The position numbers were made by a program, and so were the translations under genes. A stretch of DNA of 64,000 nucleotides from Roseiarcus sp963717215. Its GTDB lineage: Bacteria; Pseudomonadota; Alphaproteobacteria; Rhizobiales; Beijerinckiaceae. The stretch lies in assembly GCA_963717215.1 (NCBI GenBank), contig CAVQVS010000004.1, positions 124,001-188,000 on the forward strand. The letters run 5' to 3'. Under the pieces are notes generated by a model. That model worked only from the letters and a program-made list of their open reading frames with translations, searched no databases and was not told the origin of the DNA. Below are positions 16,363-24,677 of this stretch, piece by piece (position 1 is the stretch's first letter; each line of letters starts with the position of its first letter).

Positions 16363-17026
16363 TCAGCTCACAACAGCGAGCGCGAAGCCGTCCCAGCCTT
16401 TGGCGCCGACGGTCTGGATCGCGGTCGCGCTCAACCGTGGCTCGCGCGCCATCAAGTCGAACATGCGGCGCACGCCGACGACGTCCGTGGCTGCGGCTCG
16501 CCGCGTCGACCACTTCGCCCTCACGCACGACATTGTCGACCACGATCGTTGTTCCCGGCCGGGAAAGGCGCAGCGCCCATTCAACATAGGCCGCATTGTT
16601 GCTCTTGTCGGCGTCGATGAAGACGAAGTCGAACGGGCCAAGCCCCTCGCCCTCGATCTTCGGCAGGGTTTCCAACGCCGGACCCGTTCTGATCTCGACT
16701 TTGTCGCTAAGACCAGCGCGGGCGACGTTTTTGCGCGCGACCTCAGCGTGTCTGGCGCTCATTTCGAGCGTGACGAGCCGGCCGTCGTCGGGCAGGGCGC
16801 GCGCCAGCCAGATCGTCGAATAGCCGCCGAGCGTTCCGATCTCAAGCGCCTTGCGCGCCCCCGACATGCGCGCCAGGAGATGGATAAGCTTGCCCTGAGC
16901 AGCCGACACGTCGATCGACGGCAGCCCGGCGGCGGCGTTTGCGGCGAGCGTCGCCTCAAGCGCCGCATCCGACCCGATCAAGGTCTTGGCGAAATAGGAA
17001 TCGACCTCGCTCCAGCGTTTGCTCAT
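16363..17026 (-). CDS. Class I SAM-dependent O-methyltransferase (COMT-like), +1 frameshift near the end
   Basis: About 220-residue catechol-type O-methyltransferase. The first frame carries ALEIGTLGGYSTIWLARALP (SAM-binding), LVTLEMSARHAEVARKN, and FDFVFIDADKSNNAAYVEWAL, where D-A-D-K is a metal/substrate motif. At about 16498 (ggctgcggctcgccgcg) one extra base moves the frame. The continuation TDVVGVRRMFDLMAREPRLSATAIQTVGAKGWDGFALAVVS is the normal C-terminus of this family. Without correction the protein ends in unrelated Arg-rich sequence at 16280. It converges with kdgT and lies after the NTF2-like gene. Confidence 0.82.
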
Positions 17027-17459
17027 CGGCCGTCACCACCTCTGTTTGATCTCGCGCCGTGAACTGTCGCCTATTCCGGCATAACAGATTGGCGTCGCGA
17101 GCGATGCGCCAGCGGCCGTCCGCCTTCTTGCGCAGAATGCTCATCGCGTATCCGGACATGCGCTTCGGGGCTTGACCCGGCGAGGTCAGCTCGACCCGAA
17201 TATGGTTGCGGACATAAGCCCGCGGCCCGTAGACCTCGATCTCCTGCACCTTGGCGCGGGCCTCAATCGCGACGCTTTTCATGCGCTGGCTGTCGGCTGC
17301 GAACTCCGCCTTTCCAAACGGCGCGCGGCCCGGTGTCATGAAGACAACGTCATCCGTCATCATGTCCATAAGCGCGCGGAGATCGTGACCCTTGCTGGCC
17401 GCGATCCAGGAATCGATGAGTTGGCGGATCTGGCGCGTGTCGTCCTCGTCGGCGCTCAA
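16956..17459 (-). CDS. SgcJ/EcaC-type NTF2-like (DUF4440/SnoaL) protein
   Basis: 167-residue protein whose first about 125 residues form a cone-shaped NTF2-like fold: RQIRQLIDSWIAASKGHDLRALMDMMTDDVVFMTPGRAPFGKAEF, then YAMSILRKKADGRWRIARDANLL. The start TTG 17459 overlaps the TGA stop of cobT (sequence TTGA), a translational-coupling arrangement. The last about 40 residues are not family-like and overlap the O-methyltransferase start by 71 bases, so the true end may be near 17075 with a base error there. Function unknown; homologues are stress- or polyketide-associated. Confidence 0.65.
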   Translation of the reverse strand: MSADEDDTRQIRQLIDSWIAASKGHDLRALMDMMTDDVVFMTPGRAPFGKAEFAADSQRMKSVAIEARAKVQEIEVYGPRAYVRNHIRVELTSPGQAPKRMSGYAMSILRKKADGRWRIARDANLLCRNRRQFTARDQTEVVTADEQTLERGRFLFRQDLDRVGCGA

Positions 17460-18478
17460 GGTTCGTCCTTCCCAGCCACCCCCGCTTCCGCAAACGTCGC
17501 CATGCCGTTGTGGCAGGCGACCGCCGCTTTGACGATTCCAACCGCGAGCGCCGCGCCCGAACCCTCGCCGAGCCGCATCCCGAAATCGAACAACGGGGTC
17601 TTGCCGATCAGTTTCAAAGCGTGCCGGTGCGCGCGCTCGGCCGAGACGTGGGCGGCGAGGCAATGGTCGAGAGCGGAATCGTCGAGGGCCAGCAGCACCG
17701 CCGCCGCCGAGCACACAACGAAGCCATCGAGCAGCACCGGCGTGCGGCGCATGCGTGCAGCGATTATCGCGCCGGCGATCGCTGCGATTTCGCGCCCGCC
17801 GAGGCGCGCCAGAACCTGGAGCGGCTCGTCGAGATAGGACTTATGCCGTGCGACTGCGGCGCGCACGGCGTCGGCCTTGCGCCTCAAGCCTTCGTCGTCG
17901 ACGCCGGTCCCCCGGCCGACCCAATCCTCAGCCTGCCCGCCATAGAGCGCGTGGTAGATGGCCGCGGCGGCCGTCGTATTGCCGATGCCCATCTCGCCGA
18001 GCACGAGGAGGTCGGGCTCGGAGGCAAGCGCCTCCATGCCGAAGGCCATCGTCCCCGCGCAGCTTTTTTCGTCGAGCGCCGTTTCTTGGGTCATATCGCC
18101 GGTCGGCTTCTCCAGCGCCAGTTCGTACACTTTGAGAGAGAGGTCGAACGTCTTGCAGATCTGGTTGATTGCCGCGCCGCCGGCCTGGAAATTCGCGACC
18201 ATCGCCTGCGTGACCGACGCCGGAAAGGCGGAGACGCCCTGCGCGACGACGCCATGATTGCCGGCGAACACCGCGACCAGGGGCGCATCGACGTGCGGGC
18301 GCGCCGATCCCTGCCAGGCCGCCATCCACTCGGAAATCTCCTCGAGCCGCCCAAGCGAACCGGCGGGCTTCGTCAATTGCCCCTCGCGCTCGCGCGCCGC
18401 GGCGCGCGCCGCTTCGTCGGCCTTTGGCATTTTTTTCAACAGATCGCGGATGTCGTCGAAGGGGCGGATAGCGGTCAC
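17456..18478 (-). CDS. cobT: Nicotinate-nucleotide--dimethylbenzimidazole phosphoribosyltransferase CobT
   Basis: 340-residue enzyme that makes alpha-ribazole phosphate for the lower ligand of cobalamin. Landmarks: LTKPAGSLGRLEEI, VFAGNHGVVAQGVSAFP, GGAAINQI, LLVLGEMGIGNTTAAAAI, VLLDGFVVCSAAAVL, and the catalytic glutamate in MRLGEGSGAALA. GTG 18478 was chosen because GGAG lies 6 bases upstream and gives the normal length; the open frame continues upstream to 18967 but without similarity and over the divergent oxidoreductase. No other cobalamin gene and no cobalamin riboswitch was seen nearby. Confidence 0.93.
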   Translation of the reverse strand: MTAIRPFDDIRDLLKKMPKADEAARAAAREREGQLTKPAGSLGRLEEISEWMAAWQGSARPHVDAPLVAVFAGNHGVVAQGVSAFPASVTQAMVANFQAGGAAINQICKTFDLSLKVYELALEKPTGDMTQETALDEKSCAGTMAFGMEALASEPDLLVLGEMGIGNTTAAAAIYHALYGGQAEDWVGRGTGVDDEGLRRKADAVRAAVARHKSYLDEPLQVLARLGGREIAAIAGAIIAARMRRTPVLLDGFVVCSAAAVLLALDDSALDHCLAAHVSAERAHRHALKLIGKTPLFDFGMRLGEGSGAALAVGIVKAAVACHNGMATFAEAGVAGKDEP

Positions 18479-18601
18479 GATGGTCTCCAGGAGGACCGAG
18501 CCGCTATAGTCGATATTGCGCCGCAGTGGAAAATCGCGGGGGTTAATTGGCGTGCTGTCTATGGATTTGGTAGCTTCGCCGACGCTTGCCATGGGGCCCC
18601 A

Positions 18602-19579
18602 ATGCGCGCGGTTCTTTGCGATCGATTCGAGGGAATTGCGGCGCTGCGTATGAGCGAGACGGCGGAGCCGATTCCGGCCGCCGACGAGATCCTGATCGAC
18701 GTTCACGCCGCCTCGGTCAGCTACATGGATTATCTGATGGCCTCCGGCGGCTATCAGATGCGGCCGGCGCTCCCATATGTGCCTGGAACAGACGCCGCTG
18801 GAGTCGTCGTTGCGGTCGGCGACAAGGTTGGGCGCTTTCGCCCGGGCGACCGCGTCGCCTGCGGAAACTGGTTCGGCGGCTTTGCCGAGCGCATGGTCGC
18901 CAAGGCCTCGAAAAGCGCACGAATCCCCGACAACGTGGATTTCTTCGTCGGCTCGACAGTGCTCCACGCCTACCTCACCGCCTGGTACGCCCTCGTTGAC
19001 CGCGCGCGCTTACAGCCCGGCGAAACCGTGCTCATTACCGGCGCCGCAGGCGGCGTTGGGCTCGCTTGCGTCGAAGTCGCGCGCCTGATCGGCGGCCGGG
19101 TCATCGCCGCCGTCGGATCAGCTGCGAAGGTGCAGACCGCGCGCGACGGCGGCGCCGAGCGCGTCATCGACTACTCGTGCGAGGACCTGCGCGAACGGGT
19201 GAAGGGGCTGACAAAAGGCGAGGGGATTGACGTCGGCGTGGACAATATTGGCGGGGCGTTGTTTCTGACGCTTGCCCGTCTCATGCGCTGGAATGGCCGG
19301 CTGATCCCGATGGGATTCGTCGGCGGCGAGATCCCGTCTGTTCCGATGAATCTGCCTTTGTTGAAGAACTACTCCATTGTCGGGGTCTTCGCCGGCGCCT
19401 GGATGACGAATTTTCCTGATGAAGGCGCTGAGGCCGCCGACAAAGTGATGGCGCTTGTCGGAGAGGGCGCTTTACACCCGCGTGTCGACCGCGTGCTGCC
19501 GCTTGAGCAGGCGCCTGAGGCGATGCGCGCCGTGGCGGAGCGCAGCGTTCAGGGGCGGATGGTGCTGCAGGTTCGATAG
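18602..19579 (+). CDS. NADPH:quinone oxidoreductase family protein (zinc-independent MDR)
   Basis: 325-residue medium-chain dehydrogenase/reductase of the quinone oxidoreductase (QOR) group. Evidence: GTDAAGVVVAVGDKVGRFRPGDRVAC, the cofactor motif ETVLITGAAGGVGLACVEVARLIGG, and the terminal EAMRAVAERSVQGRMVLQ. No structural or catalytic zinc cysteines are present, as expected for QOR. ATG 18602 gives the family start MRAVLCDRF; the frame upstream is the complement of cobT. It is divergent from cobT with 123 bases between and 14 bases ahead of an O-methyltransferase, probably the same transcript. Confidence 0.87.
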   Translation: MRAVLCDRFEGIAALRMSETAEPIPAADEILIDVHAASVSYMDYLMASGGYQMRPALPYVPGTDAAGVVVAVGDKVGRFRPGDRVACGNWFGGFAERMVAKASKSARIPDNVDFFVGSTVLHAYLTAWYALVDRARLQPGETVLITGAAGGVGLACVEVARLIGGRVIAAVGSAAKVQTARDGGAERVIDYSCEDLRERVKGLTKGEGIDVGVDNIGGALFLTLARLMRWNGRLIPMGFVGGEIPSVPMNLPLLKNYSIVGVFAGAWMTNFPDEGAEAADKVMALVGEGALHPRVDRVLPLEQAPEAMRAVAERSVQGRMVLQVR

Positions 19580-19593
19580 CCGGGGAGGCAGTC

Positions 19594-20628
19594 ATGGCGG
19601 ACGAGGCGCGGCCAAGACCCATCGAAGACGTCCGTGAAATCTCGGCGATCACTTATGGCTTCATGGCCTCCAAGGCGCTATTCGCCGCGCTTGAGTTCGA
19701 TCTCTTCACCCAGATTGCACAAGGCGCCGCCTCGACCTCCGCGCTCGCAGCGGTCACTGGCATTGCTGAAAACCGACTGGTTACGCTCCTGGCCGCGCTC
19801 AAATCGCTTGGGCTCGTCAGCGAGGCCGGCGGGCGCCTCATCAACGCGCCGGCTACGGCGCGCTATCTCGTCGCCGGCGCGCCCGGCGATTTCCGCGATT
19901 ATGTCCGACGCGTGAACGGCGAGTTCGGCTACGAAAGTTTCCGCCATCTCGGCGCGGCTCTGCGCGGCGAGCGGATTTTCCCGGACAAAGGATTTTATGA
20001 AGGCATGATATATGACGCCGGAATCGGCGGCGAGCGGTTCAGTTCCGCGCAACACACCGGTTCGCTCGGCCCTGCCCGGCATCTGGCCAAGCGGCTCGAT
20101 CTCAAGGATCGCAACAAGCTCTTGGACGTGGGCGGCGGCAGCGGGGCCTACAGCATCGCGTTCTGCGCCGCGTATCCTCGTCTTCAGGCGACGATCCTCG
20201 ATTTTCCCGAGACCGTGGATACGGCCAAGCTTTATGCTCGTGAGGCGGGACTTTCCGACAGAATTTCGCATCTTGCGGGCAACGCGATCAAAGTCGAGTG
20301 GCCCAAGGGACATGACGTCGTGCTCATGTCCTATATCTGGAGCGCGGTCGGGGAAGCCGATCTCGTCATTCTAGCCAGGCGCGCGGCTGAATCCCTGCCG
20401 CCGGGCGGCCTTGCGCTGATCCACGACTTCATGGTCGACGACGCGCGCGAAGGTCCGCCCTTCGCCGCCTGGTATCTCCTAGGCAGCATGTTCGACAATC
20501 CAACCGCCGTTTGCCTCACGCCGGCTAATGTCGAGCGCGTTTTGCGCGACGCCGGCTTCCAGATCGAAGGCACAGAGACCATGCTGCCTGGGATTACCAT
20601 GATGACCAGGGCCAGCAAGCTTGCTTGA
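19594..20628 (+). CDS. SAM-dependent methyltransferase, acetylserotonin/hydroxyneurosporene O-methyltransferase type
   Basis: 344-residue protein with an N-terminal winged-helix dimerisation domain (ITYGFMASKALFAALEFDLFTQI ... RLVTLLAALKSLGLV) and a C-terminal class I methyltransferase domain (NKLLDVGGGSGAYSIAFC, ATILDFPETVDTA, VVLMSYIWSAV, GGLALIHDFMVDD). This two-domain plan is that of small-molecule O-methyltransferases such as CrtF and ASMT. ATG 19594 follows GGGGAGG. No carotenoid or bacteriochlorophyll genes are nearby, so the acceptor is unknown. Confidence 0.85.
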   Translation: MADEARPRPIEDVREISAITYGFMASKALFAALEFDLFTQIAQGAASTSALAAVTGIAENRLVTLLAALKSLGLVSEAGGRLINAPATARYLVAGAPGDFRDYVRRVNGEFGYESFRHLGAALRGERIFPDKGFYEGMIYDAGIGGERFSSAQHTGSLGPARHLAKRLDLKDRNKLLDVGGGSGAYSIAFCAAYPRLQATILDFPETVDTAKLYAREAGLSDRISHLAGNAIKVEWPKGHDVVLMSYIWSAVGEADLVILARRAAESLPPGGLALIHDFMVDDAREGPPFAAWYLLGSMFDNPTAVCLTPANVERVLRDAGFQIEGTETMLPGITMMTRASKLA

Positions 20629-20634
20629 GTGAAA

Positions 20635-20669
20635 TAGGCCGTCCCAGACGCCCGTCTTTCGACGGCCTA
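20635..20669 (+). terminator. Possible transcription terminator hairpin
   Basis: A perfect 9-base inverted repeat, taggccgtc at 20635-20643 and gacggccta at 20661-20669, with a 17-base loop just after the methyltransferase stop. There is no clear T-tract, so intrinsic termination is uncertain; it may serve as a 3' stabilising structure. Confidence 0.4.
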
Positions 20670-20747
20670 AGGAGAACGACGATATCTAGCTAGAGGCGGC
20701 CTCGTCTTGAGTGTGCCGCACACGGTCGGCGGTGGAGTTTTTCCCTT

Positions 20748-20951
20748 CTATTTGTAGCTGTCGGGAGCACTCATACATTTCCTCCACTCGCTCTTACTCG
20801 CCGCTCCCGTCAAATTCTTGGGAACAATCTTGCTTTGACATTGCGAACGCTGTTGGACCGTAAGCGGGTCGTTTTTGCTGCATAGCGAGCAAGCCGAGCT
20901 GGCGTTTACAAAAAGTGTCGTCGCTGCAATTGCGATCAGTATTCTTCGCAT
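20748..20951 (-). CDS. Small exported cysteine-containing protein
   Basis: 67-residue protein with a clear signal peptide (MRRILIAIAATTLFVNASSA) and a mature part of about 47 residues with four cysteines (ACSLCSKN, QQRSQCQ, EWRKCM). ATG 20951 is preceded by a perfect AAGGAGG at 7 bases, a strong argument that this short frame is real. Local base composition is less GC-rich than its neighbours. The family is not recognised. The upstream 350 bases contain its promoter. Confidence 0.65.
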   Translation of the reverse strand: MRRILIAIAATTLFVNASSACSLCSKNDPLTVQQRSQCQSKIVPKNLTGAASKSEWRKCMSAPDSYK

Positions 20952-21310
20952 GGACAATCCTCCTTGCTGCGGCCGCAGCCTCTGGAGCCACGGCGTTATC
21001 CAGCGTAATTATGTGATCCCGCCTGTGTCAACGCGCATGCTGGCGGAGTGCAAGACGGATTCCCAGCCGAGAGCCTTGTTGCAAGGGGGTGCTGAAAAAT
21101 CAGCCCCGTTTTGGCGATGACAAACAAGAATCGGCACCATGCGCTATGCTATTCTCGTTGACCGAACCGAACACATGTCTGCCCGCGTTTGGCGGGAACG
21201 AGCGTCACGATGGTCTCTCCGGGGCCCGAGCCGCGAGAGCAGATTTTGTGCAGGCTTGGAAGGGTTAATTTGGCGGAGCTTCGTAATCCCAACGCTCCCG
21301 TTCGGTCCGC
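20952..21310. other. Intergenic region without a recognisable gene
   Basis: 359 bases between the small exported protein and the peroxiredoxin, both on the minus strand. Only short open frames without protein-like composition are present. It must hold the promoter of the small protein gene; no convincing repeat, RNA or transposase fragment was seen. Confidence 0.5.
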
Positions 21311-21799
21311 CTACTTCATCTGCTCCAAAAGATGCGCGGCGCTGGAAACATCCGCCTGGCCGGGCGAGGGCTCGATGTTCAACTCTTTCACCACCCCATC
21401 CTCCACCAGCATCGCATAGCGCTTGGAGCGTACGCCCAGGCCGCCGGCGGATGCATCAAAGTCGAGGCCAAGAGCCTTGGCGAAGTCGCCGCCGCCGTCC
21501 GCGAGAAAATCGATATGGCCCTTGGAGCCGGTCGCATCCGACCAGGCCTGGAGGACGTAATGATCGTTGACCGCGGTCATGGCGATCGCGTCCACGCCCT
21601 TCGCCTTAAAGGCCGCCTCGCTGACGATGAAGCCGGGCAGATGGTTCTTGTGGCAGGTCGGGGTGAAGGCGCCAGGCAGACCGAACAGCACGATCTTTTT
21701 GCCAGCGAAATAATCCTTCGTTTCCACCGGCTTTGGCCCGTCGGGTGTCACGAGACGCACGGGGACGTTGGGCAGGCGATCGCCGACTTTGATGGTCAT
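21311..21799 (-). CDS. Peroxiredoxin, Prx5/glutaredoxin-dependent type
   Basis: 162-residue thiol peroxidase of the Prx5 subfamily, which reduces peroxides in the cytoplasm. The peroxidatic cysteine is C49 in PGAFTPTCHKNHLPGF, a diagnostic motif with the catalytic Thr and preceding Pro. Later segments VNDHYVLQAWSDATG and FLADGGGDFAKALGLDFDASAGGLGVRSKRYAMLVEDG also fit. No second (resolving) cysteine is present, so it is a 1-Cys type relying on glutathione/glutaredoxin or a similar thiol. It is a single-gene unit on the minus strand. Confidence 0.92.
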   Translation of the reverse strand: MTIKVGDRLPNVPVRLVTPDGPKPVETKDYFAGKKIVLFGLPGAFTPTCHKNHLPGFIVSEAAFKAKGVDAIAMTAVNDHYVLQAWSDATGSKGHIDFLADGGGDFAKALGLDFDASAGGLGVRSKRYAMLVEDGVVKELNIEPSPGQADVSSAAHLLEQMK

Positions 21800-21919
21800 G
21801 AGCAGGTCCTTGGTTGCGGAAAAGGCTGCCCACGGAGGGCGCGGCGTGACACTAGACCAGCAGCGCTTGGCCCGTAAAGCGGGGCCTGTCCGCCAAGAGA
21901 ATTCGCCGAAGGCGGCCCC

Positions 21920-22714
21920 TTAGGTTTTTGGCGCGGCTTGGATCGTCGTCTCCACCGGACCCGCGCCGCCAGTCAGCGTGAGTCTCAGCGCAACCGGAAA
22001 GGCGGCGTCTTTCGGTTTCCCGCCGATCGTGAGCGTGAAGCAATCGCGACCGTCGTTGGCGTCCGCAGGCGCGACCTTCATCCACCAGCCTTCCGGCGCC
22101 TCGACGAACAGGTCGCGCGGGGCCCCGTCTTCATGCGCCCCGCAGAGGCGCCAGCTATCGGCGCCGAGCGCCTGAAGGGCGCCGAAATCCTTTGGCTGAA
22201 CAGCGCGGGGCACGGTCGCGAGAGCGGCCTCGATTGCGCCGATGTGAGGCGAGCGTGGGGCGGATGGAAGCGTGAGCTCGAGATGCGCCTTGGCCGGAAG
22301 GCACACTTTTTCGCACACGGCGAAATCGGCGGTGAGCTTGAGCGTCACGGGTTTCGTAGGGTCGCGAGGCTTAATCCGCAGAGGAAAGACAACGCCGCCG
22401 TCGTAGCCGAACGCCTCGCCGCCGTCGGCTTCTTTGATACGCTTCGGCGCGGGAAACTCGGGTTCGACGCTCGCGACATTGTCGGAACCGGAAAAATCCA
22501 GCGTCGGCGGGAGGCCGGCGTCTCCGGGATCGCGCCAATACGTGATCGCGCCGGGCGAAAGAGCAATCTCGAACCCGGCGAGATCGCCGCCGCCGGCGAT
22601 AAGGCGCGCTTCAGACTTCGCGGCGGGCGCCCAATCGGTCGAGAACGCATCGGCGGCGAATGCGGGCGCGCCGGCAAGGAGAAGCGAAAACGCCGCAGCG
22701 CGCGCGCTTCTCAT
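21920..22714 (-). CDS. Periplasmic DsbD N-terminal-domain (DsbC/TlpA-electron-acceptor-like) protein
   Basis: 264-residue exported protein. From ATG 22714 a signal peptide (RSARAAAFSLLLAGAPAFAA) is followed by a domain like the periplasmic alpha domain of the disulfide reductase DsbD: TYWRDPGDAGLPPTLDFSGSDNV, FPAPKRI, FGYDGGVVFPLRI, and a cysteine pair FAVCEKVCLPAKAHLEL. In DsbD the Cys pair receives electrons from the membrane part; here that part is absent, so partner redox proteins must be elsewhere. ATG 22768 would add 18 residues before the signal. It is divergent from yqgE. Confidence 0.8.
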   Translation of the reverse strand: MRSARAAAFSLLLAGAPAFAADAFSTDWAPAAKSEARLIAGGGDLAGFEIALSPGAITYWRDPGDAGLPPTLDFSGSDNVASVEPEFPAPKRIKEADGGEAFGYDGGVVFPLRIKPRDPTKPVTLKLTADFAVCEKVCLPAKAHLELTLPSAPRSPHIGAIEAALATVPRAVQPKDFGALQALGADSWRLCGAHEDGAPRDLFVEAPEGWWMKVAPADANDGRDCFTLTIGGKPKDAAFPVALRLTLTGGAGPVETTIQAAPKT

Positions 22715-22844
22715 CCGCGGCCCTCCGGCAGCCGCGCAAAGCCCCTTAACCAACCGCTCCGTGCTCATCTGCTTCGCCTATACCATGCCACGAATTTCAA
22801 CTAGCATCGATGTTGCTAGCGCGAGCACGACCCGAGGGATGATC

Positions 22845-23444
22845 ATGAGACAGGCGGATCCGCCGCCGCCGACCAGTCTGGAAGGACAGTTCCTGATTGC
22901 GATGCCGTCGCTCCGGGAAGGTCCGTTCGCGCGCTCCGTCGTTTATATGTGCGCCCATCGCGACGACGGCGCCATGGGCATCGTCATCAACCACCGGGCG
23001 GCGGAGATCGATTTCAGCCAGCTTCTGACGCAGCTCGAAATCCTGCCGGAAGCCGAGGCGATCCGCCTGCCGCCGGCTGCCCAAGCCGTGCGCGTATTGC
23101 GGGGCGGTCCGGTCGAAACCGGACGTGGCTTCGTTCTGCATTCGAGCGACTACGGCGCTAACGATTCGACGGTGAAGATCGGCGATGTCTGCCTGACCGC
23201 CACGCTCGATATCCTGCGCGCGATCGCCGAAGGCACGGGCCCATCGCGGGCGGTGCTTGCGCTTGGCTACGCCGGCTGGGCTTCGGGGCAGCTCGAGAGC
23301 GAGATCCTCGCCAACGGGTGGCTCACCTGCCCGGCCGACGCCGGTCTCATCTTTGACCCCGATTTCGACCGCAAATACGATCGCGCGCTCGCGATCCTCG
23401 GCGTCGACGAAGGGATGCTCTCCTCCGACGCGGGCCACGCGTAG
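22845..23444 (+). CDS. YqgE/AlgH family protein
   Basis: 199-residue UPF0301 protein, conserved in proteobacteria with unclear function. Markers: LEGQFLIAMPSLREGPFARSVVYMCAHRDDGAMGIVINH, VLRGGPVETGRGFVLHSSDY, LALGYAGWASGQLESEILANGWL. ATG 22845 is preferred over ATG 22839 because cgaggg then has usable spacing; the frame upstream to 22434 is antisense to the DsbD-N gene. It converges with recF, stops four bases apart. Confidence 0.92.
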   Translation: MRQADPPPPTSLEGQFLIAMPSLREGPFARSVVYMCAHRDDGAMGIVINHRAAEIDFSQLLTQLEILPEAEAIRLPPAAQAVRVLRGGPVETGRGFVLHSSDYGANDSTVKIGDVCLTATLDILRAIAEGTGPSRAVLALGYAGWASGQLESEILANGWLTCPADAGLIFDPDFDRKYDRALAILGVDEGMLSSDAGHA

Positions 23445-23448
23445 GGCG

Positions 23449-24573
23449 TCACGCCGGCCGCACCCCTGTCTCGGACGAAACGTCAAACATCTCCGCCCGC
23501 CCCTCAAGCTCGCCAAACATGGCCGGATCGGCGCCCGTGAGGAAAACCTGGCCGCCGAGGCGGGCGAGCGCGTGATAAAGCGCGGCGCGGCGGCGAGGAT
23601 CGAAATGGGCCGCGACCTCGTCGAGAAGCGCGAGCGGCGCGATCCCCGACATCTCGCCGACAAGCCGCGCGTGGGCGAGCGCCAGCCCGACAATCAGCGC
23701 CTTTTGCTCGCCGGTCGAGGAGGCGGCGGCCGGCGCTTGTTTCGGCCCGTGCCAGACCAGAAGATCGGAAAGATGCGGCCCGATGAGCGTGCGGCCAGCG
23801 GCGGCGTCGCGGCCGCGGTTGTCGCGCAGGCTCGCCCGGTAGCTGTCTTCCGCCGTCACCGCCGGGCCGCTGCCGGTCAGGGCTTCGATCTCGCCCTGAA
23901 GCGCGAGCTTCGCCCACGGAAAGGGCGACGAATCGTCGCGCTCGGCGTCGATGAGGGCGTCGAGCCGGCGCACGCAGTCGAGCCGCGCCGCGGCGACCGC
24001 GACGCCGAGCTGAGCCGCCTCGCGCTCGATCGCGTCGAGCCACGCGGGGTTGCGCCCGCCCTCTTCCAAAAGCCGGTTGCGGCCGCGCAAAGCCCGTTCG
24101 AACTGCCCGACCCGCGCGCCATGATTGGGGTCGATCGCCAGCACGAAGCGATCGAGAAAGCGGCGCCGCTCGCTTGCTGGTCCCGCGAACAGCGAATCCA
24201 TCGCCGGCGTCAGCCAGACGACACGCACATGATCGCAAAACGCGCGCGACGAGGCGACGGCGGCGCGGTCGACGCGGTTGCGCCGCTCCGCCGCCTCGCC
24301 GTTCGCGCCCGGTTTCCAGCCGGAGCCTAGCTGATGGGTCTCACCCTCCTCCTCGACCTCGATCGACAGCGCGAAGCCGCCGGCGCCGTCGACCCGCGCG
24401 CATTCTGCGAGCTCCGCTCGTCGTAAGCCGCGTCCCGGCGCGAACAGCGACAGGGCCTCAAGGAGATTCGTCTTGCCCGCGCCGTTCTCGCCGCATAGGA
24501 CGACAAGACCACCTCGAATGGCTAGATCGAGCGCGGAATAAGAACGAAAATCGTTGAGCATGATGCGCCGCAC
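23449..24573 (-). CDS. recF: DNA replication/repair protein RecF
   Basis: 374-residue SMC-like ATPase that loads RecA at gaps with RecO and RecR. Visible: the start MRRIMLNDFRSYSALDL, Walker A GENGAGKTN (about residues 29-37), the ABC-type signature region SSTGEQKALIVGLALAHARLV, and Walker B PLALLDEVAAHFDPRRR. GTG 24573 is the start. Usually recF follows dnaN; here the next gene upstream is divergent (2-hydroxyacid dehydrogenase), so recF has been separated from dnaN or stands alone. Confidence 0.95.
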   Translation of the reverse strand: MRRIMLNDFRSYSALDLAIRGGLVVLCGENGAGKTNLLEALSLFAPGRGLRRAELAECARVDGAGGFALSIEVEEEGETHQLGSGWKPGANGEAAERRNRVDRAAVASSRAFCDHVRVVWLTPAMDSLFAGPASERRRFLDRFVLAIDPNHGARVGQFERALRGRNRLLEEGGRNPAWLDAIEREAAQLGVAVAAARLDCVRRLDALIDAERDDSSPFPWAKLALQGEIEALTGSGPAVTAEDSYRASLRDNRGRDAAAGRTLIGPHLSDLLVWHGPKQAPAAASSTGEQKALIVGLALAHARLVGEMSGIAPLALLDEVAAHFDPRRRAALYHALARLGGQVFLTGADPAMFGELEGRAEMFDVSSETGVRPA

Positions 24574-24677
24574 GCGTGGGTGCCGTCGTGCCGGGGGGCG
24601 CCGTCAAGGCTGGTCATGAGCGCGGCGTGTGCCACGTCCGGCGGCGCCGCGAAAGTAGAAAGACAGGAGCCTTGCCG

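Noticed and set aside
17456..18967. Long cobT version starting at 18967
   Set aside because: The extra 163 residues lie opposite the quinone oxidoreductase and have no CobT similarity; GTG 18478 has a good ribosome site and gives the usual length.
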